Shown one piece after another: positions 22,101 to 35,346 of a stretch of 64,000 nucleotides of DNA (the stretch's first letter is position 1; each line of letters opens with the position of its first letter). The notes beneath the pieces were generated by a model. That model was given only the letters and a program-made list of their open reading frames with translations, was not told the origin of the DNA and searched no databases. The position numbers were made by a program, and so were the translations under genes. The stretch is from Bradysia coprophila. Lineage: Eukaryota; Arthropoda; Insecta; Diptera; Sciaridae. The DNA is taken from the NCBI RefSeq assembly GCF_014529535.1, contig NW_023503616.1:124001-188000 (forward strand), in the 5' to 3' direction.

Positions 22101-23863
22101 ACACTGTGTACGATTTCCGTTTGAGGTGGTAGACCAATTTCTTCCCAAACATTGATTTTACAGGTGCGCCACATAACATTTTTCAAGCACTTGTTGATCA
22201 GTTGTTCGACATCGCCTTGACTAAACGACAGCGACAGAGTCTTCCAAACGTTGAAATCAGTGAATGGTTCGTAGTCCAGAAAGTACAACAATCCGTACAA
22301 ATTATCAATGGACTTTTCGATTGGTGTTCCAGTTACTGCCCAGCGATGAACAGCCGGTAATGACTTGACCATTTTAGAGCAATTGTTTTTCGGCGTCTCA
22401 ACCATCTGCGCTTCATCCAGTACAACACGCCACCAATGAATCATGGTCAATGGCGATGTCGGAATGATATATTTCCGTTCTGTTGGCATGACGGTTTCCC
22501 GCTTGTTTGATTCTGAGTAGTAAATTTCCGACTTCATTATATTGTAATCCGTCAGCACAACGTCGTACGTTTTCAAATCATCTGGACTAATCCAACCACT
22601 CTGCTTGATGCCGTTATAGATGAGTACCTAATTGAGGATGCTATTAGTATAAGTGGTACGGAGCGGAAGACACTTTCTCACCCTAAAATTTGTATCGCCT
22701 ATGTGCTTCTGAATTTCATCTTGCCATTGCATCTTAATTGACGGCGGGGAAACTATGAATGTTGAAGGCGAATGGGTCAATGGTTCGAGCTTCCAACATT
22801 CTGGGCAAACGTAATTCACAATCGGTCTCGCTGAATATTTGGCAACGCACACCTCGTGTTGAAAATACAAACACAGTGGACACTGAACCGTTTTTCTTGT
22901 ACTACCATTAGTGCAGACGCATTTTAGGATCTCATTTTTCTTAAGTTTTTGATGTAATTCTGCGAGAGAAATCTGTCTCAGAATTTGCGTCTACTTCGTT
23001 AACAATGTTAAACTTACCCGCTTCCTGATTATTAAAGCCCGTTCTTGCCCAGTTCCGATTTGGGTTGGTGAGTATTAGAGCCAGCATTTCCACAGTTTTA
23101 CCAAGACCCATTTCATCAGCAAGTATCCCACCGGTGGGAATTTTTAGACCTCCCGGATCACAGTCCATCAACTCAACGGTACGGTAATTGTAATAAAACG
23201 TCATGTTCGGAATGGAAGGACATGTTACCGGCACGAACTCTGGCAATGAATACTTTGTTATTTTTTCACGCCGTAGCATCCATTGTAGCGCTTTCGACTG
23301 ATATGATCGCAACTCTGGCACGAAACATTCCGGCAGTATTGCCTGTTCAGTCAGTTGCTCATTGTCATTTGCATGTGCATCGCTTAACATCGAATATAAT
23401 TCTGACACCGATGGCACCGAGTTAGTATTTGTGGTAGATTCTTCTGCGTTTTCCTCTCCTTCTTCTTCCAGCTCTTGTGGATCATCGATTATCATTTCAT
23501 TAGACACATTTATATCGAAAAAACTCTGGATGATTCGATACTTCGAGCGAATGTTTTTGGCTTGTTTTTTACTTAGCCAGGGTTGAAAGAACAAGCCCAA
23601 ATAGACATTGTCAGCGTCGTAATGGAACGTAATTTGCTTAAAACAAAACTCCGGCGAACATCGAACATCTACAAAGAGAAACGACCGAGCATTAGAATGT
23701 ATCTAATTCGATATCACCTGTCTATCGTACCTGATATCAGTCTCGCAACATTCAAGTTCATTAACAGTTCGTACTTAATTCTCTCGTGTGTGATTGAGGT
23801 GCCCAATTGAGGATTCCTTTCATTTCTCGCGCCCACAACTCCAATGCAATATTCATTCAACAT
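19115..23863 (-). CDS. SHPRH: SHPRH-type SNF2 helicase and RING E3 ubiquitin ligase
   Basis: DNA-damage-tolerance translocase/ligase, acting on PCNA in the known family. Exons: 23863-23731, 23668-23018, 22959-22682, 22627-21968, 21902-21719, 21662-21563, 21503-21359, 21299-21112, 21055-20836, 20778-20619, 20560-20463, 20399-20256, 20198-20046, 19981-19863, 19796-19541, 19483-19326, 19265-19115; 1,265 residues. Walker A is DEMGLGKT (near 229-236). A C4HC3 PHD finger (CVCTNG...CPLC...CPECW, about 274-318) is inserted in the SNF2 half, then VVLDEAQ (Walker B, near 430) and [17 protein letters not shown] at 1028-1031, [13 protein letters not shown]. Helicase C-lobe: [30 protein letters not shown]. 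It is shorter than vertebrate SHPRH (about 1,680) and I see no linker-histone H15 domain. The ATG at 23863 is the first in frame; the extreme N-terminus is the least certain part. Confidence 0.95.
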
Positions 23864-25072
23864 TATCGGTTAATTGAATTAAAAACGAACACGGAGGACT
23901 CTAAAAAAAACATACAACTCCTAAACAACAGAGAGGTTAAGATGAGAACATAAACAGAAAACTTTGTATTGTATACAAGTAAATGATGCAATGTTGTGAA
24001 TGTGATGTTTACAATTCATTTTTTAATGTTGAGCAGGCAGAGCGATGATATTTATAAGTTTTGCGGAAATATTTGAATTGAAAGTGATCTTCTCCACTTC
24101 ACATATGTAAATATGTAAACCATGCGAATCAAGGTTTATTTTTGTAACCTTGATGTGTAAACCGTGAATGTAAAACTTTTTTTTTGTACTGTCCGTACTG
24201 TCACAGTTTGACATTTGTCAAAAGAAAATAATGTGAAACTTCATCTAATCCAACAAAATTTTATCATTTAAATGGCTAAAATATCAAGTTAATCGCAATT
24301 TCGTGTATTTGTTAGATAAATTTAGTTAAAGTACGAATTTTGTTGATTATATCAAAAGGGCCACTGGCCAAAATAGTATTATTGTACATATTCGTGTGTG
24401 TGATCTAATTTCCTAGGTTTTGGCTGAGATTTATTTTCGATATAATTTTTGTTTTTGAATTTATTATTAGATTTTCTTCTAATTTTAATCAGCATATGGT
24501 GTTGTTGATTGACTGACTTTTCGATTAAAACGAAAGTCGAGTGCGTTGAGCGCTTTGTGTTGAAACGGTCGGTACATCCTACGGGCTAATTGCATTTATT
24601 ACTACACTATGGTGTAACTACACTGTATACAAATTCCATTCCTTTTTTATTGTTTTCCGTGTGCACTTTAATTTGTTTTTCTGTGCAGTTGACCCGATTT
24701 AACCTTATGAATCGCTTGCAAAATAGCTTGACACATCGATACTGATGTAAAGGGGAAACACTTTGATGTGATGACTCAACTTAATGTCTTTGTTGATATG
24801 AAATTGTAGTTTAATTCAAGGTCGTTAAGTAATGGGAACGATGTAATGAGGCACGCATAATAACGAAGTGTTTTTCATGAAATGAATTTTTACGGTGAGC
24901 TTCGGTATATTTCTGTGGGATACATTCGCAAGTAGCTCAAGGACCGAGTGCCCATCTTTCTGATTGTTTCAACCAACAGTTTCTCCTTGTAATTTTCCTA
25001 CTTTTTGAAAGTTATTTTGAAGAAATTCGACGAATTTTTTGACCAAATTATCAAAACTAATCCAATTTTCCA
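23864..25072. other. divergent promoter region between SHPRH and tamo-like gene
   Basis: About 1.2 kb separates the two divergent starts. The acceptor at 25072 (caattttccag) shows that the tamo-like gene has at least one upstream leader exon in this region, not located. No coding exon is recognised. Confidence 0.5.
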
Positions 25073-25105
25073 GGTTTCAAACTTTTATTACTCCGACTTG
25101 ATGAA

Positions 25106-27593
25106 ATGGAATTCGAAAAATCTCAGACACTGTGGAACACACTGTACAGCTTGCATTGGGATTACTTAGAAACGGAGGAAAACAGTACCGAACTGCTGCT
25201 GAAAAAGGACAAACTCAAATGTACGAAACATCCATCTTAGCTCAAGTGGAGAACGTAACGATTCAATTCTCATTTCCAGCTTGCATCCAAAATTTTCTAT
25301 CGATAACGCCACCGGATCGAATATTCTATTTACCGCAAACGAAAGATGTATTACGAGGTTCCGTGCTGAAGCTGAAACAGTTTGCAGCATACGAAGCGTC
25401 AATTGCATTCGATGCTATCGCTCAGTACGCAAACAATTTGCTGACGAAGCCATGGCGGACTGAATACAAAATCATCAAGGTGACCACTCGGAAGGACAAT
25501 TTTTGTTCCTGATTTTTGTTCAATTTCCTATCCATCTTCTTAGACACATTCTGGTTTCTATCAACACAAAATCAAATCTCAACTGGTCGACGTTGATGAA
25601 CTGTTCATCGCAATGGGATATGTTAAATCTCAGAACCAAACATTGCTGTTCGATGGTCCGATATGTCCTGACCAGTTGGCCAATGTATCACGAGATTGTA
25701 TGATTGCATGCGAAGAATGTCTGGTAAGTGATTGGGTCTTTTTTCGGTTGATCGAATTTGTTTTGACTTTGGCCCGTATTCATCGCCAATTACAGATTAT
25801 GCATAGATTGTACTACGGACTACAGGACAATAAGATGAATGTCACCTGGACAGATGTTTATAAGTTTAGAGAATCATATCTCGGTAAGTTCTGTTTGCTC
25901 TGTGTGTTCTGAAGGTTCCTAATTTTTCTTTTTTGAAAAACAGGCGACGAATATCAATCTTCAGCAGGCGTGCAACAAAAGAAATATAAGGACAAAATGA
26001 TCACACCAGGTGAGTACAATTTGTCCATAAAAAAAGGTTACCGACCAAGAACCCGGTTTGTCATTATTTTGTTGTTCAACGTTTGACTCGCCTGCAACAC
26101 ATCCCCGTGATACGAATCTTCAACATTTCATTTAAAATTGAAAATACTTTCCAGATCATTTCATCAGTCAAGTTCCTCACCAACGATGCAACTGCAATGT
26201 TGTCAATACAATGCATAATCCCCAATGTACACCATGCCAGTATAACAACTACCAACCGATAGCAAATAGTGAATGCATAAACCATCATCCACCCATAAAC
26301 CATGTCAACTGTTTTCAACCGCATTACGATCATATATCACATTTACCCCACTCAAGGTCAATGGACCAATACACCGGCCATGTTCCAATCAGTCACGGAT
26401 TTTTCCGACATTCTCTTGACCATTCAATTGCCAATGACACCGTCGATGGCCATCAGAGATATGCAAAACAATTTGTACCGTACAATCACATGTATCCACC
26501 GGCGGCGATCGCATCGAATTTCTACAATAATCATTTGAATCATTGTGATGGAAATGAATATGGATCAATATCTGCAGCGAATCGTCCGCAAGGTGCAAAC
26601 CTTACGAGCAGTAGAATTTCGCCACGAAGCTATGATCAACCGGCCAAATACGACGATCATTCGAGCATGAGCTTCTATCCACCCAGTCGTAACTGTGAGG
26701 AGGATTTAATTAAATTTGAAGACAGTCAAAAAATGACGGCGAAAAGTGATCGCACTTATGGTCACTCAGATTTATCATACGAATTCAACAATGCTCAGTA
26801 CACCGATCAATTGAGGAAAGCAGATAGTCAATTCAATCGACCGGTGCAGGGAATATCGTACGCAAGTACATTGAAACAAAATCAACATTTCGACAGTAAG
26901 CCAATCGAGCAAAAGATGCGACAAATGGAATTGAGCAATGGTGGAATTAAACCACCGAAAGAATTACGCGACGTGGACAAAAGTTTGGATCGCAAAGAAT
27001 TGCGCACCAACGAGCAGAGGCGAATTAAAAATAATCAAATTCTAGCTGGCTATGAAATTGACGATCAGGTGTCCAGAGACTCCAGAGCTTCAGACTTCGA
27101 CAGTACGGACTACGCATACGACGAGGACAATGCTAAGGCGAGCCGAAACAAGGATGGACAGGGTTCAATGGAAGAATGGAGCTACGTTTACAATGGCATC
27201 AAGAAGAATAGCCAAAATAATGGTACCGCTTTCCAAGATGGTTTCAACGGCCACGACAAAGGCAACGGCACAAAGAGCCTTGTGAAAAAAAGTAAAGAGC
27301 CCCAAAGTGACGCGATTGCAGTGAAGAGTGTGATGAAAGAATCCAAGACAAAGGCAAATCGAATACGGCCGACGAATATCAATATTGACGAGCATGATTT
27401 GCATAAAAATGCGGCGAAAAAGCCACAGAAAAATGGTCGAACTGTGAATAAATCGCCAGTGATTGTAAATGAGTGGAATTGTGAACATTGTACATTTATC
27501 AATACCGGATCGGCGAACATTTGCTCAATGTGTTCGAAAAGTAAAAATTTCCACGATCGGCCATCGTCAAAGTCAACAGCTACCCCAGTGTAG
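25106..27593 (+). CDS. tamo: tamozhennic/SPATA2-like protein: PUB domain plus RanBP2-type zinc finger
   Basis: Exons: 25106-25220, 25280-25479, 25544-25723, 25796-25883, 25944-26009, 26155-27593; 695 residues. Residues 1-215 form the helical PUB-like part (LWNTLYSLHWDYL, AYEASIAFDAIAQYANNLL, ELFIAMGYV, MHRLYYGLQDNK). The long last exon encodes a disordered, Asn/His/Tyr- then Lys/Asp-rich region. It ends in a RanBP2-type zinc finger WNCEHCTFINTGSANICSMC (Cys 659, 662, 673, 676). This order matches Drosophila Tamozhennic, described as a nuclear-import regulator of the NF-kB protein Dorsal. Its relative SPATA2 binds the deubiquitinase CYLD through its PUB domain. The ATG at 25106 is chosen over 25101 because only the former stays open in phase. 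The name rests on domain order recalled from the family, not an alignment. Confidence 0.85.
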
Positions 27594-27937
27594 GCTAGCG
27601 GACTGATTATCAAATACTTAAGTGATCCCCATCAACAATTAGCGAAAAGATGATTTGAATGTTGTTACCTGATCGGTTATTTGAACTTTGCAAACCGTTT
27701 TTCGTATTTTAGACTCAAAATGTCGACCCAGCGGCAGTTTCTTTATGTTTTGTATTTTTGAAGAAATTTTTTACAATATGAATTCAAACTACTGTTCGTT
27801 ACTCTCTGTTTATAATTAGTCTTAGTGTCTGTGACTCAATTACAAATCATTTTCTTCAAACTTAATTTAGTGTGCACCAGAGGTCCTATGTAACAAGCAA
27901 AAGAAAATTTCGCTTATTTATGTTATCCGTTCCAGCG

Positions 27938-27943
27938 AATAAA
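27938..27943 (+). promoter_or_regulatory. candidate poly(A) signal of tamo-like gene
   Basis: AATAAA 345 bp past the stop codon at 27591-27593. A second AATAAA lies at about 28200. Either could end the 3' UTR. Confidence 0.5.
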
Positions 27944-29092
27944 TATGTATGAACTTAAATTTTGCATAAGCTGTCCGGATTATCCGGAGAAATCCTTGAA
28001 ATTTATTTTTTCTGACAAATTGGCTGTCAAGCTTTTTGTATTCTTTCAAAAAATCAAGTGTTTGTGGCTCTAAAAAATTTGGTTTATTTTTTATTGGTTT
28101 ATGGCGAACTACAGGCAAACAATCGTTTTAAAAATGACTAAACCAGAATGTGAATGTGAACAGAGAAAAAAATCATTTAAAATTGTTAATTAAAAAAATC
28201 AATAAACTTCCCGCCTTACTGTAGAGTTATAGACGTAACAATAAAATGCATAAGAATTTACAAAGCCAAATACATTTGGTGAATTTAAACAGTGACAAGA
28301 AATGTACATCTATTACCAATGTAAGTTTTATAAATATTACAGACAAAAACCTGATGTGATCGACCGATTGATTGACGACAAAAAAAGGGGGCTCAATTTA
28401 AAAACTTATACAAACGAACGAAAAGCGATGACGTGCCGTTCCTGCAAATGAAATTTTCAAGGTTTTTCTTTTCGTATTCATTATAGCAATTAAATTTGAC
28501 ATATGACACACCTTGTATTCGATAGTAATATTAGGTTATGCGGCTAGGGAACATAGTTTAGCTGTATGGTTGAAAGTTTGAAATCACAGGTGCAGGTAAA
28601 GATTTCACACACGTCAAATAGGGCATTTACTTCTGCTTTACATTGCCACTGATCTACTTTTTACGAGATTTGGAAACATAATTTTGATAACAATTTCACT
28701 GGGATGAATTTATTTACTCCAGTAGTGCGTATGCTTTTTTTTTGCTAGATGTGTACACATACACCCGTTAACACATATGCAGATAGCAGATATAATCGTT
28801 TTCCAATGTTTCCTTATAATCCTAATCCTCTTACCTTTTGGTCTTCAGATCATCTCTTGAGCATGAAAAAACTGGCTTAGGACAATCTTCCTGATTCATT
28901 CGAATTAATTTTATTGAGTCGGTTTTGCATCAGTGTGATGCTCTGGCTCATTTCTATACTATTGTTTTCACAAAATATGGTTTTATTGGTAATCATTGGA
29001 CTCTATGGAGGAACAAGGGCACACAGAATATTTTCTTAGAAAAAAGAAAGGCCGCAATTTTGACCATAGAGTCATGCTCGAAAATTGACATG
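27944..29092. other. non-coding, nothing recognised
   Basis: AT-rich sequence downstream of the tamo-like gene. The open frames (for example 28118-27918 minus, 28925-29119 plus) have no recognisable domain. Confidence 0.5.
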
Positions 29093-29580
29093 ATACCGCT
29101 GACATTCAGGATATTTTAGGGAATTTAAAATCAGGAAAAATTACCAGGAATACTAAAATTTAGCAAGAATTAGGTTCCAAACAAAATTTTTTTTTATTTT
29201 TCTTCGATGCAGAACATTATTATAAGATACTTTGCTTCGTATTATATGCCAAAAAAATGTTTACTTTTTTTTATAGACCATTTTGAAAACCCAAAAAATA
29301 ACGAAAAAAACGAATTGACGAAACGAAATACACTCCGGAGTGTATTCCGATTCGAATTTTCATGATTTTTTGCGTGTTCAAAGTGTTCTATAAAAAAATT
29401 ACACATTTTTTTGGCATATAATACGATGCAAAGTATCTTATAATAATGTTCTGCACCGAAGAAAAATAAAAAAATATTTGTTTGGAACCTAATTACCTAA
29501 AATTTCCGAATTTTGGTACATTTCTGGTGAATTTTAGTAATTTTAAATTCCATAAAATTGGGTCCTGCTGGCATTAATTT
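29093..29580. repeat. about 490-bp foldback element with very long arms
   Basis: The centre is a perfect 20-bp palindrome (aatacactcc/ggagtgtatt, axis 29336/29337). Arms extend about 230 bp each way. The left arm reads ttaggttccaaac, cagaacattattataagata, catgccaaaaaaatg-like blocks, and the right arm repeats them in reverse complement (29400-29500). The outermost part (ggaatttaaaat near 29120 and 29548) also pairs. Transcribed from either strand it would give a long hairpin RNA. Confidence 0.85.
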
Positions 29581-30505
29581 ATAGAAAATGTTATCTAAAT
29601 TTTGGAACTCAGAGAAATTGCAGAATTTTGTAGAAAAATCTATACAAATTCCTCAAAACTTTCAAAATTCTAAAAAATTTCAGAATTTTCTAGAATTCCT
29701 AAAAATTTCTAAAATTCCTAAAATTTTCTAGAAAAAATCTATAAAATAGCAGCACCACCATGTCAGCTGTCCAGTGTAACTCTACGATTTTGAGTAGGTA
29801 TTTTTTATTGAGCACCTAAAACGTTCATGATCATTTCGATGAATATACAAATCATGCTAAAATTAAATTGTTACATCGATAGAAATTCTAGTCCTGAGAT
29901 TTTAGATGAGAGTTAAATTATAAAATTATATTTAGACTAAAAAAAAATGGAAAGAAAGTTATATAAGAAAGTAATAATATTACAGTTTTTATATTACTAC
30001 CACTAAAAATCTATTAGAAGTTTTAAAAATCTTTAAAATAAAATTTAAAAAAATCTAAATAAAAAGAAATCTAAAATTGCCAACAAAAATGGCCCCTAAA
30101 ATTGTTATAAACAGAAAATATATCATATTTAACTCAAATTCAATTTTATTCAATAAAATTTTTATTTTTATTTTTTCTTAAAAAAAATCTATTTTTTGTC
30201 ATCGTCATGTTTCATTTGTTAATAGAATTGAGCATATATTGTTGATTATAATTATTATTATTTGCTTGGTTCAACCATATTCGTTGTGTATAACCTGTAT
30301 AATGAAACAAAGTTAAATAAATCACGTAAATTAAAAACAAAATTAAATAAAAATAAATAAAAAAAAGAAAATGAGAAACGAGTTCATTTTAATCATTCCT
30401 GCATGTTCGATATTGAATTTATAACGATCATCGCAACACCGATATGGATTAAAAATAGAAACCTTCGTATACAGAGTGCTGATTATCACTGAAAGTACAA
30501 AACAC
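29581..30505. other. AT-rich low-complexity stretch
   Basis: Between 29600 and 29750 words such as aattcctaaaa and ttttctagaa are reiterated. 29930-30370 is very A/T-rich. No gene is supported. Confidence 0.5.
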
Positions 30506-30570
30506 GTATGGTCGTCCATACAAACCGGAGGAAATGGCGATTTCATATAAAAAACTCACTTTTCAATGAA
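30506..30570. repeat. half copy of the 17.5-kb palindrome
   Basis: The segment tccatacaaaccggaggaaa through actcacttttcaatga matches the left arm of the element at 17530-17640 with a few substitutions; the second arm is missing. Confidence 0.7.
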
Positions 30571-32860
30571 TTCGGTTCGGGAACTAGACGGTTTCTGTGA
30601 TTTCTTTCGGTTCTTTTTTTACTGGGGATTCAAATCATAGCCAAATATAGCGACGACAATACGAAAAAGGCATTACTAAAGCTGTTGCAAAATTTGGCTT
30701 CATTTTTTCAGTAGATGGTTGGGGACTAAGCTAGTTTAAATGGAAGAAAGTGTTTGAACAAATTGCATTCACCTCAATTTGTCGTAAAACTTGTAGTATT
30801 CCTAAGAGCCCAACCATAAATGCTTTTGAGAACTTCAAAAAGTTTGCTGATAACTCGCCAATTTTAAATAGAAATTTTTTGCACTCACACTCTGTCATTA
30901 AAAACCATCGAAAGTTCAAAGCAAGATTTTTGAAGATGTCTCATCATCACCACTCAACGTGTAACGTTTTTACTGTAAACGCAATTTTATCTGGATTTTC
31001 ATCTATGGTTGTACAATCTAACGAGATTCGTCAAGAGTATTAATCGATATATTTCTCAATTAAAGTTTCGGTTGTTGTACTGTCCCCATATTTCAGCTAT
31101 ATATGGGTAACTCCAGGGTTAGTTGCGTTACAAATTTCGTCATTTCTGAGGCATAATGTGAGCTGTGTTGGCTATGTCTTGTGATAACAAATCAGTCTAT
31201 AAATTTTCTGATACTCAGGAGACCCAGTGCTTTCATGCCAACAATTTTTAGCCTGCGAAGTGTGACTTGTGTGATCGAAGAAGTCGGCAGTTAGTTGCGT
31301 TACATGTTTGTGACTTTTCGAAATATTTTCGAGACGTTATGCCAATGACCTCATATTGGTGTCAAACTACGCGTCTTGTCAAAAGCTTTCAGCAAAAATA
31401 GAAATAAAATAGAATTTTCAAAAATTCGCTGAAAACAAGCATACATTTTTATGATGGTATCTCCTCGAGATTTTCGGCCACCGACCTAATATGGGGCTTA
31501 AACGGTCAACAGCTTTCAAGGAAAAAAATGTTTACTGAAATCGGTTTTCATTTGGTGAAAATATTTCGAAAAGTCTCAAATTAGCTGGAATAACCTATAT
31601 ACCAGATTATGAGTCGTCCCGTCGAAATATGATGTGCATGAATTACGATTTGTAAATTTCACTTTATAGGTCTTACGAACTGACATTCCCCCGAATTATA
31701 ATTCCAACTGCCTATAGTTTCCCGAATAACGATTCCCGTCAAGTTACGATTTATCGTAAATCGGGCGTACGGAGGTTATTCCTGATGCTAACCGCTGTCT
31801 AATGTATATCGAGCCGAAGCGTAGATGAAGTGTACCATGTTTGTGCTTTATATTAGAATTTCCCTAAGGCTCATGTGCACGGTTCAATTAATTTTTGGCC
31901 AATCTTAAAAGTCACTCCCATCAATTAGAACATGTCTTCTGATGATTTTTTACTCAAGTCATTGCTGATCCAAAAGTAAATCAATTCAAAAATTCTAAAC
32001 TTCTAATTAATGAAACTCTTACGATGTTAATGATACAGTTCATTTTATGTTCCAATGCCAACAAAAAGCCATTATAAAGGACATAATGCCAGCGTTCATT
32101 CGTTCGAAAAACATTTTCAGCTGCAATTAATTACGGATAAAGGGCAATTACAATAATCAAATCGAAACGTCCAGTATTAGTGAAATAATTTTAAATTGAA
32201 AGGGATCAACAAAATTTTTATGTTCGTTCCCGTTCAACCAATTAAACTTTTTTTTCGTATATTGAACGTTAATTCCAAAGAAATTCTTTAAGTCCATTCA
32301 TTTTTGGAACATTTCTATGTCTCTATTGTATATGTTCCCAGTCTTCCAGTTTCCCCCATATAATTACTCTGTTCTGTCTTGTAATAGGAATTATTTTCGT
32401 CGCCATTCACCACACAATATGTTGTTATTTTCATCAAAAAGAGGTACTCAAACATGGTAAAATATAAATTTTAATGAATCATTATCATGCTTTTGTAAAT
32501 TGGCAAAATGTTACATGAGAGGACCTGTAAAATTACTGATTCAAAGACCTGATTCAATAACGCGAAATACAAAGTAAAAGTGTGTTGAAGACGTTGCGCA
32601 ATGAGATACTATTTCCAGTATGTCTAAAATTTCAATAAAATTGCAAATTGTGATAATTACAATTTATAACTATAAAAGCAACCAGAAACTGTATGGTTAG
32701 TGTTGGTCTATCTAGAGCTGAAATATCGTTCATTTCCGGCTCACTATAGATAAAACGTTGTCTACAACTTATTCTAAATGTTTTTTTTTTCGAATTTTAT
32801 TCCAACCCGAGGCGGAGGCTCTTATTGGCTAAAAAAGTTATTTAGGGTGCAACTATATTT
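30571..32860. other. non-coding, nothing recognised
   Basis: The open frame at 30750-31043 is a chance frame as far as I can tell, with no domain. The word ttagttgcgttaca recurs near 31117 and 31290. No gene is supported. Confidence 0.5.
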
Positions 32861-32935
32861 GAGTTTATTTATTTATTTATTATATTATTATATTATTATT
32901 ATATTATTTTATTTGAGTTATAGTTATTTATTTAC
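32861..32935. repeat. ATT/TTTA microsatellite
   Basis: Runs of tttatttatttatta grade into tatattattattatatta units. A short open frame across it is an artefact of the repeat. Confidence 0.8.
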
Positions 32936-34504
32936 CGAGAGCTCCCTAGGAGTCAAAGGCACTTTCAAAAAAAAATTTCGAAGCTTGGGTGGGTTGTCGG
33001 AGGTGACCGAGAACATTCACTTTTCTTATGGAAATTTCTAGAAAGTTAATTAAATGTACTTTTGGGGCAAATAGGGTTTTACGGGGTCTTGGAAGCATCT
33101 ACGATGAAAATTGAGAAGTAGAAGTGTGTAGATGTTTTTCGCCTGTCGAAACAATAGGGGAGAAAATAGATATTTCCTCCTATGAACTGTCATCAGACGA
33201 AGCGTCAACAAAACAGTATTTTCTCATGGCCTTTTGAGTGGAGAAAATAAGGCTAATCACGCCTCACATATGAAAAGATATCTTATAAACTAAATGTTGG
33301 GTGATGTCGCAGTTTTGTTAAGAGGAGCTTTTAAATCGTGACTCTCAAATCACCTCTTTGGGTTATTATAACAAAGGATTATGATTTTGCATTTATTTGA
33401 TTAAATTTTCTCTATCATAATTTTCATAATTCATTCAATCTTCCGTCATCGCTTGAATATCCCTAACCTTTTTTCGGTAAAGGAGTAATAATATTCGTCG
33501 ATCTTCCCATATACACCACTGTCATCCTTACATTGAATTTGGATAAAAGAGGAGAAAAAAAAATAAATAACGAAAGGGTCACACTAATAAATTAACCGTC
33601 TGAACCCTAATAAATATTACTTCTTTATAATATATAAAAATCAAGGTTTGATTTGTTCAATAACGAGAGTGACGATTGACGGCATAATAACAACACATTG
33701 TCAAGCACCCTCAATTCCCCAACGCAATTGTAATAGTGGTGATTTCATTAGAATGAAGAAAAAAATGCGTCTCATTCACAAGTCAATTCAATTTTAGCTA
33801 ACTGATTTCATGACCTCGTCTTATGAAAGTCAAATAAATTGCGTATTACAGGATGATGGAACATTATATACGTATGTATACGCACTGCCACTCTTTCTCG
33901 GTTGACTAAAAGACCATCTAAAAAACACTTTAGTTTATGGCATTGGGTCTTATGATCCAATTTGTTGAATAAGTGTCTAGAGATACTTGCACTTGCTTCG
34001 TCGTTTCCATTTCCTACTTTTATTTTCTTCGTTACACATTAAGAAACTTCTTTTGAAATGACCTACTTCTTATTTTATGACGTATAGGATTATCTTACTA
34101 TTCCAAAGGCCTTCGTATCACACAGGGCATATCAATGTGTCATATTAACATGAATTGTGTGCGAACTTTATTGTGCACCAGCCGTCATGACCTAATCTAA
34201 TTTCGTCAAAAAATATTGTGAACGAAGAAAATCGTCGACTGAATTACATCTGATTTGACATGCGATATAATTTCGGAATATTTTCTCATTTTTTCACCGT
34301 CCGTTTTTTGATGGCCAACATGTATGATGTTTTTGAGATGTCGAAAACGAAATGTGAAATCCCTTTGATTTCATTAAATTGTGGTGTTTGTTCTTGTTGC
34401 GTATTGGCTTACTAGTACCATGAGTTACAGGTTGTGTGGGTGTGATTGTGATATCCTTTTTTATATTCCGCAATAAGTACCCCAAACTTACAGCTTGAAA
34501 AGGG
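32936..34504. other. non-coding, nothing recognised
   Basis: AT-rich sequence. The minus-strand frame at 34485-34294 has no recognisable domain. Confidence 0.5.
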
Positions 34505-34600
34505 TAGGTTACATCGGATGCTGCGGAAGTAATACATTACAGTTTTGTGATAAAAGCTTGTTTTTGAGCAACAAGCCTCGGTAACAGACTTTTTAACAAG
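34505..34600. repeat. diverged relative of the 35.4-kb TIR element end
   Basis: ggttacatcggatgctgcgg followed by tacattacag..ttttgtgata and agcaacaagcctcgg parallels ttacattggatgcggagg, cattacatgag, atttgtgatac and aagcaatgagg at 35397-35490. Confidence 0.5.
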
Positions 34601-35346
34601 TGTAGAGTTCGTATATCAGAGCTGAAGGCAAACACTTTCGCATCATTCAACGTATTCTGTTCCACTACCAAATGAACCAAAAATATGCCACATCATTTTC
34701 GAAGGGTGCAAATTTCTATGCAATGTTCAACTTTTGCATGAAGCAGGCAGTGGTAGTAGATTAGGTTTACTAATCGTTATACAAGATATCAAATTATTTA
34801 GCGTGTGCAGTATGCTTGTTCACTTTACGAACGAGGTAAAGGGTTTTCTCCAGTGAGTGAATGGCCCTATTACCTCACTAGTGAAGTAAATTTACATTTA
34901 CAATAATGTGTTACAATTAAGCATATAAACCATAACTCGACGAACGACTTTGAAAACTTGTGTCATTATCTTTTCAAACATCTCTGAAAACACTCAAGGT
35001 TTTGTACAGGCAGCAAGGCCGATTTGTAAAGAACTTTAGCATTTTTTAACAATAACGATAAGTTACAAAAATGACGACCTGTCAAAAAATGGCAATGATT
35101 GTGAATGCATGTGCATACTAATAAAATTTCTTATAGAAGCGCGTCTGGATCAATAATTTATTGTAGATCTAATTTGTGAGAATTTAGATGGAAAAAATCT
35201 ATTCGTTTTGAAAAGCCGTATTTATTGATTTAATAGTGCCATTTTCCGAGTACAGGTTAAATCAACGCACTTCATTGAATTGCCTTGGTTAAACGAGTAT
35301 TCAACTTTTAGTGAGTGCTGTTTGTTGTTCAATATCACAATATAGA

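Noticed and set aside
30750..31043. 97-codon frame with a HHHH stretch
   Set aside because: No domain, no splice context and composition like the surrounding sequence; judged a chance frame.
32778..33041. 87-codon hydrophobic frame resembling a membrane protein
   Set aside because: The hydrophobic part is the translation of the ATT/TTTA microsatellite.
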